Positions 60,822-64,000 of a stretch of 64,000 nucleotides of DNA are shown one piece after another. The notes beneath the pieces are model-generated. The model worked only from the letters and a program-made list of their open reading frames with translations, was not told the DNA's origin and made no database searches. Both the position numbers and the translations under genes were made by a program. The stretch comes from Bacteroidota bacterium (GTDB lineage Bacteria; Bacteroidota; Bacteroidia; Chitinophagales; Chitinophagaceae): NCBI GenBank assembly GCA_023423405.1, contig JAFAFR010000043.1, forward strand, positions 558,001 to 622,000, read 5' to 3'. Numbering within the stretch: the stretch's first letter is position 1; the number at the start of each line of letters is the position of its first letter.

Positions 60822-62972
60822 TCAGAATCCTTTTCGGACGCCGCCTTCCACTGATTTGAAATCGGGCGTCAGCTTCATGTTATAAAAAATAAAGGACATG
60901 ATATCGGCCGAAGTCTCGATCGACTTGGTCAGGTTGCTCGCACCGTGACCACTGTTGGTATCGATGCGAACCAATACAGGGTTGGGACCTTTATAGGCCT
61001 CCTGCAGCGCGGCAATGTATTTAAAGGAATGCGCCGGCACCACGCGGTCGTCGTGATCGGCGGTTGTTACCAACACCGCCGGGTAATGCAGGTCCGGCCT
61101 GATATTGTGCAGCGGCGAATACGCATACAGGAATTTGAACTGGTCGGGTTTTTCGCTGCTGCCGTATTCGGCGATCCAGTTCCAGCCGATGGTGAATTTC
61201 TGGAAACGCAGCATGTCCATCACACCCACCTGCGGAATGGCCACACCAAACAGATCGGGCCGCTGGTTGATCACAGTGCCCACCAGCAGTCCGCCGTTGG
61301 ACCCACCCTGGATGGCCAGCCGCCCGGGCCGGGTGTATTTTTCCTTCACCAGCCATTCGCCGGCGGCAATAAAATCATCGAACACGTTCTGCTTCTTTTC
61401 GAGCATGCCGGCCTGGTGCCATTTTTCACCGTATTCGGCGCCGCCCCGCAGGTTCGCTACGGCATATACGCCGCCTTGCTCCAGCCAGGTCACCACACCC
61501 GTACTGAAACTGGGCGTGAGGCTGATGTTGAATCCACCATACGCATACAGCAGCACGGGATTGTTGCCATCCAGCTTCACGCCTTTTTTGGCGGTGATGA
61601 ACATGGGCACTTTGGTACCGTCCTTACTGGTATAAAAAACCTGTTTGGTTTCATACGCATCCGGTTTGAAAGATGGGATCACCGGTGCGCGGAACAGCGT
61701 GCTTTTTCCACCGGCGATATCATACCGGAAAATGGTGGACGGATAATTGAAAGAAGTAAACGTATAAAAGAAATCCTTCTCTCCCTGCTCGGCGCCAAAG
61801 CCGCTGGCTGTGCCGATGCCCGGCAGTTTCACCTCGCGGATCAGTTTGCCTTTATCGGTGTACTGGTACACATGCGTGCTCACATCCTGCAGGTAATTCA
61901 CGAAAATATTTCCGCCACCCGTGCCGGTGCTGCTGATGGGAAATTTTCCTTCGGGGATCAGTTCCTTCCAGGGCTGGCCGGGCTGGTTGGCCATAACAGC
62001 CATGATCTTATAATTGGGCGCCTGGTCGTTGGTTTGAATGAGAATGCTGTCGCCGAAATTGTCCAGCCAACTGTAATTGTACTGCCCCACTTCTTTCACC
62101 AGCGGCACCCAGGCAGTGTCTTTCTGCTGCAGGTCGCGGTAGTACAGGGCATTGCCCATCAATCCTTTACCACGGTCCGAAATATTGAGGATCAGGAAAC
62201 GCTCATCGTCGCTGGTGCCCACAAAATGAAAACGCTGCGGGTTGGCGGGATCGCTGTACACCAGTTTGTCCTGCGACTGGTCGGTGCCCGCCTCATGGTA
62301 ATACACCATGTGGTTTTCGTTCTTGGACGACAGTTCGCTGCTGCCGCCAGGCGTGGGATAACGGCTGTAATAAAAACCATTTCCCTGCCAGGAAAGTCCC
62401 GATACTTTCACCCATTCCAGCTTATCCTGAAGGTCCTTTCCCGTTTGCATATCGCGTACGTGAACGGTCATCCAGTCCGACCCGCCGGCCGAAACCGCAT
62501 AGGCGGCCAGCGTCCCGTTTTTGGAAAGTGAAAATCCGGCGAGCCGCGAAGTGCCGTCGGCCGCCAGGGTATTGGGATCGATCACCAGTTCGGGTTGTCC
62601 ATCCAGTCCCTTTTGCCGGTAGAGGCTCGACTGGTTCTGCAACCCGCTGTTCTTATAAAAATAATAATAGCCCGCTTTTTTGAAAGGGGCCGAATACTTC
62701 TCGTAATTCATCACGTTGAGCATGCGCTGTTTCCAGGCATCGCGGAAGGGGATTTGGGAAAGGTATCCGAAAGTCACTTCGTTCTGCTCCTTCACCCAGG
62801 CGGCCGTGGCATCGGAACGATCGTCCTCCAGCCAGCGGTAGGGATCGGGAATGGCGACGCCGTTGTAATGATCGATGGTATCTGTTTTGGCCGTGGGGGG
62901 GTATTTCAGTTGAGCGGTTGAGTTCATACTAACAAGCGTAAGCAACGCTGAACAGGCAATTTTGGTGCGCAT
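60822..62972 (-). CDS. Secreted prolyl oligopeptidase (S9A)
   Basis: 716 residues from ATG 62972 (MRTKIACSALLTLVSMNSTAQ), which gives a proper signal peptide; a longer frame to 63029 adds a doubtful N-terminus. An N-terminal seven-bladed propeller (PDPYRWLEDDRSDATAAWVKEQN) limits access to the serine hydrolase domain, with nucleophile in GGSNGGLLVG, Asp in TTADHDDRVVP and His in NSGHGAS. It cuts peptides after proline, probably in the periplasm. Confidence 0.93.
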   Translation of the reverse strand: MRTKIACSALLTLVSMNSTAQLKYPPTAKTDTIDHYNGVAIPDPYRWLEDDRSDATAAWVKEQNEVTFGYLSQIPFRDAWKQRMLNVMNYEKYSAPFKKAGYYYFYKNSGLQNQSSLYRQKGLDGQPELVIDPNTLAADGTSRLAGFSLSKNGTLAAYAVSAGGSDWMTVHVRDMQTGKDLQDKLEWVKVSGLSWQGNGFYYSRYPTPGGSSELSSKNENHMVYYHEAGTDQSQDKLVYSDPANPQRFHFVGTSDDERFLILNISDRGKGLMGNALYYRDLQQKDTAWVPLVKEVGQYNYSWLDNFGDSILIQTNDQAPNYKIMAVMANQPGQPWKELIPEGKFPISSTGTGGGNIFVNYLQDVSTHVYQYTDKGKLIREVKLPGIGTASGFGAEQGEKDFFYTFTSFNYPSTIFRYDIAGGKSTLFRAPVIPSFKPDAYETKQVFYTSKDGTKVPMFITAKKGVKLDGNNPVLLYAYGGFNISLTPSFSTGVVTWLEQGGVYAVANLRGGAEYGEKWHQAGMLEKKQNVFDDFIAAGEWLVKEKYTRPGRLAIQGGSNGGLLVGTVINQRPDLFGVAIPQVGVMDMLRFQKFTIGWNWIAEYGSSEKPDQFKFLYAYSPLHNIRPDLHYPAVLVTTADHDDRVVPAHSFKYIAALQEAYKGPNPVLVRIDTNSGHGASNLTKSIETSADIMSFIFYNMKLTPDFKSVEGGVRKGF

Positions 62973-63049
62973 GCTGTGGGTTTGTACAGCCAATTTATAC
63001 AGAAAAATCAACAGATAACCAGCTTCCACCGATAATCAGGGCAAATCCT

Positions 63050-63057
63050 TATTTTTG
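63050..63057 (+). promoter_or_regulatory. -7 promoter element of pfkA
   Basis: TATTTTTG, exact TAnnTTTG match, 59 bases before the pfkA start; upstream TTTG not evident. Confidence 0.45.
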
Positions 63058-63116
63058 GCGCGCCAAACGAAGCTTGACACCACTATGTATATGATAACCA
63101 AACCAATTAGAATCTA

Positions 63117-64000
63117 ATGAACGACAGAAAGGTCACAAAGATCGGGGTCTTAACCTCGGGTGGCGACTCACCGGGAATGAATGCTGCCGTAAGGGCGGTA
63201 GTGCGTACCGGCTTATACCATGGACTGGAAGTATTTGGTGTTATGCGGGGTTACAGCGGTATGGTGGAAGACGATATTTTTAAAATGGAATCCCGCTCGG
63301 TAGCCAACATCATTCAAAGGGGCGGCACCATCCTGAAAACTGCCCGCTGCAAAGAATTTTTTGAATACGAAGGACGCAAGAAAGCGTACGAAAACCTGAA
63401 GAAAAGAGGGATCAACGGACTGGTGGTTATTGGTGGCGACGGAAGTTTCAACGGCGCTCTTAAATTCAGCAAGGAATTTGACATTCCCTGCATCGGTTTG
63501 CCCGGCACCATCGATAAGGACATTGCCGGCACCGATTTCACCATTGGTTTCGACACCGCCGTCAATACGGCGGTGGAAGCCATCGACAAGATCCGCGATA
63601 CCGCCGATGCGCACGACCGCCTCTTCATCATTGAAGTGATGGGCCGCGATGCCGGTTACATCGCCCTGCACAGTGGCATCGCCACCGGCGCCGAGCACAT
63701 CCTGATCCCTGAAAAGAAAACCGATATCGACGCCGTGGTGAACAGCCTAACGGAAAAAGAAAAACGCCGCAAGCTGGTGAACCTCATCGTGGTGGCGGAA
63801 GGCGACGAATTCGGTGGCGCGGAAGAAGTGGCCAAACACGTAAAGGCCAAGCTGCCCAATCTCGATACCCGCGTATGTATCCTTGGGCATATCCAGCGCG
63901 GCGGTTCCCCTACCTGTCTCGATCGCCTCATCGCCAGCCGCATGGGATACCATGCCGTGGAATCGCTGCTCATCAACCGCCACAACGTGATGGTAGGCAT
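63117..64000 (+). CDS. pfkA: 6-phosphofructokinase, 3'-truncated by window edge
   Basis: 294 codons from ATG 63117 (MNDRKVTKIGVLTSGGDSPGMNA); the frame is open to the window end, and about 30-40 residues should be missing. It phosphorylates fructose 6-phosphate in glycolysis. Motifs: TSGGDSPGMNAAVRAVVR, GGDGSFNGALKF, PGTIDKDIAGTDFTIGFDTAV with the catalytic aspartate, MGRDAGYIALHSG and GHIQRGGSPTCLDR. Glycines at the two positions that separate ATP- from PPi-dependent enzymes (GGDG and PGTID) point to ATP. The usual PGTIDND reads PGTIDKD here. Confidence 0.95.
   Translation, partial: MNDRKVTKIGVLTSGGDSPGMNAAVRAVVRTGLYHGLEVFGVMRGYSGMVEDDIFKMESRSVANIIQRGGTILKTARCKEFFEYEGRKKAYENLKKRGINGLVVIGGDGSFNGALKFSKEFDIPCIGLPGTIDKDIAGTDFTIGFDTAVNTAVEAIDKIRDTADAHDRLFIIEVMGRDAGYIALHSGIATGAEHILIPEKKTDIDAVVNSLTEKEKRRKLVNLIVVAEGDEFGGAEEVAKHVKAKLPNLDTRVCILGHIQRGGSPTCLDRLIASRMGYHAVESLLINRHNVMVG

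Overview
The window looks like chromosomal DNA of a Bacteroidota member, most likely of the Chitinophagaceae (Sphingobacteriia/Chitinophagia side). The reasons are the protein repertoire (DUF2723 membrane glycosyltransferase-like protein, YfhO protein, MqnA of the futalosine menaquinone route, CtlX, GH127 enzyme, many signal peptides ending in xAQ) and repeated matches to the Bacteroidota promoter pattern TTTG-N19-TAnnTTTG in front of tRNA and protein genes. Taxonomy is inference from gene content; no rRNA gene is present.

Layout. 1-1749: two outer-membrane barrel proteins (the first cut by the window edge). 1944-6137: a secreted LamG+GH127 beta-L-arabinofuranosidase-type enzyme and a convergent membrane acyltransferase. 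6138-7363: a low-coding, AT-rich gap. 7364-11266: a compact, AT-richer accessory cassette of five intact genes plus a frameshifted sixth; the proteins carry related winged-helix-like domains, one has a HEPN-like R-x6-H motif and one has two zinc ribbons. It ends 75 bp short of the 3' end of a tRNA-Lys gene. This is the best candidate for an undescribed system in the window, probably a defence or conflict module, but that function is inference. 11342-34253: housekeeping genes (tRNA-Lys, SDR, SAM hydrolase family, DUF2723, VWA/AAA+ pair, murB, priA, plsC-like, mtaB, two tRNA-Val, clpS-aat, exonuclease/GIY-YIG, valS). 34219-41988: envelope and membrane proteins (metallopeptidase-propeller-barrel fusion, PrsW, GNAT, a low-complexity surface protein, queuosine-precursor transporter).

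42023-50793 is a polysaccharide/O-antigen-type cluster: several family 2 glycosyltransferases, YfhO, FkbM methyltransferase and a Wzx-type flippase. Its right part (about 47430-51476) is visibly AT-richer than its surroundings and begins beside a promoter-bearing fragment of a broken glycosyltransferase gene, which suggests replacement of a block of the cluster. 51469-53627 holds mqnA and purB divergently. Between purB and prfC (53628-55069) lies another AT-rich insert: a PD-(D/E)XK/DUF5655 nuclease-like gene followed by the decayed remains of a higBA toxin-antitoxin pair.

55070-64000 returns to core metabolism: prfC, a two-domain universal stress protein, an arginine-deiminase-family protein coupled to CtlX (arginine/citrulline use), an RmlD-like reductase, a secreted prolyl oligopeptidase and the start of pfkA. 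The clpS-aat pair forms an N-end-rule unit. The two identical tRNA-Val genes and valS lie within 6 kb of each other, probably by chance. No CRISPR array, insertion sequence, integrase or rRNA operon was seen.
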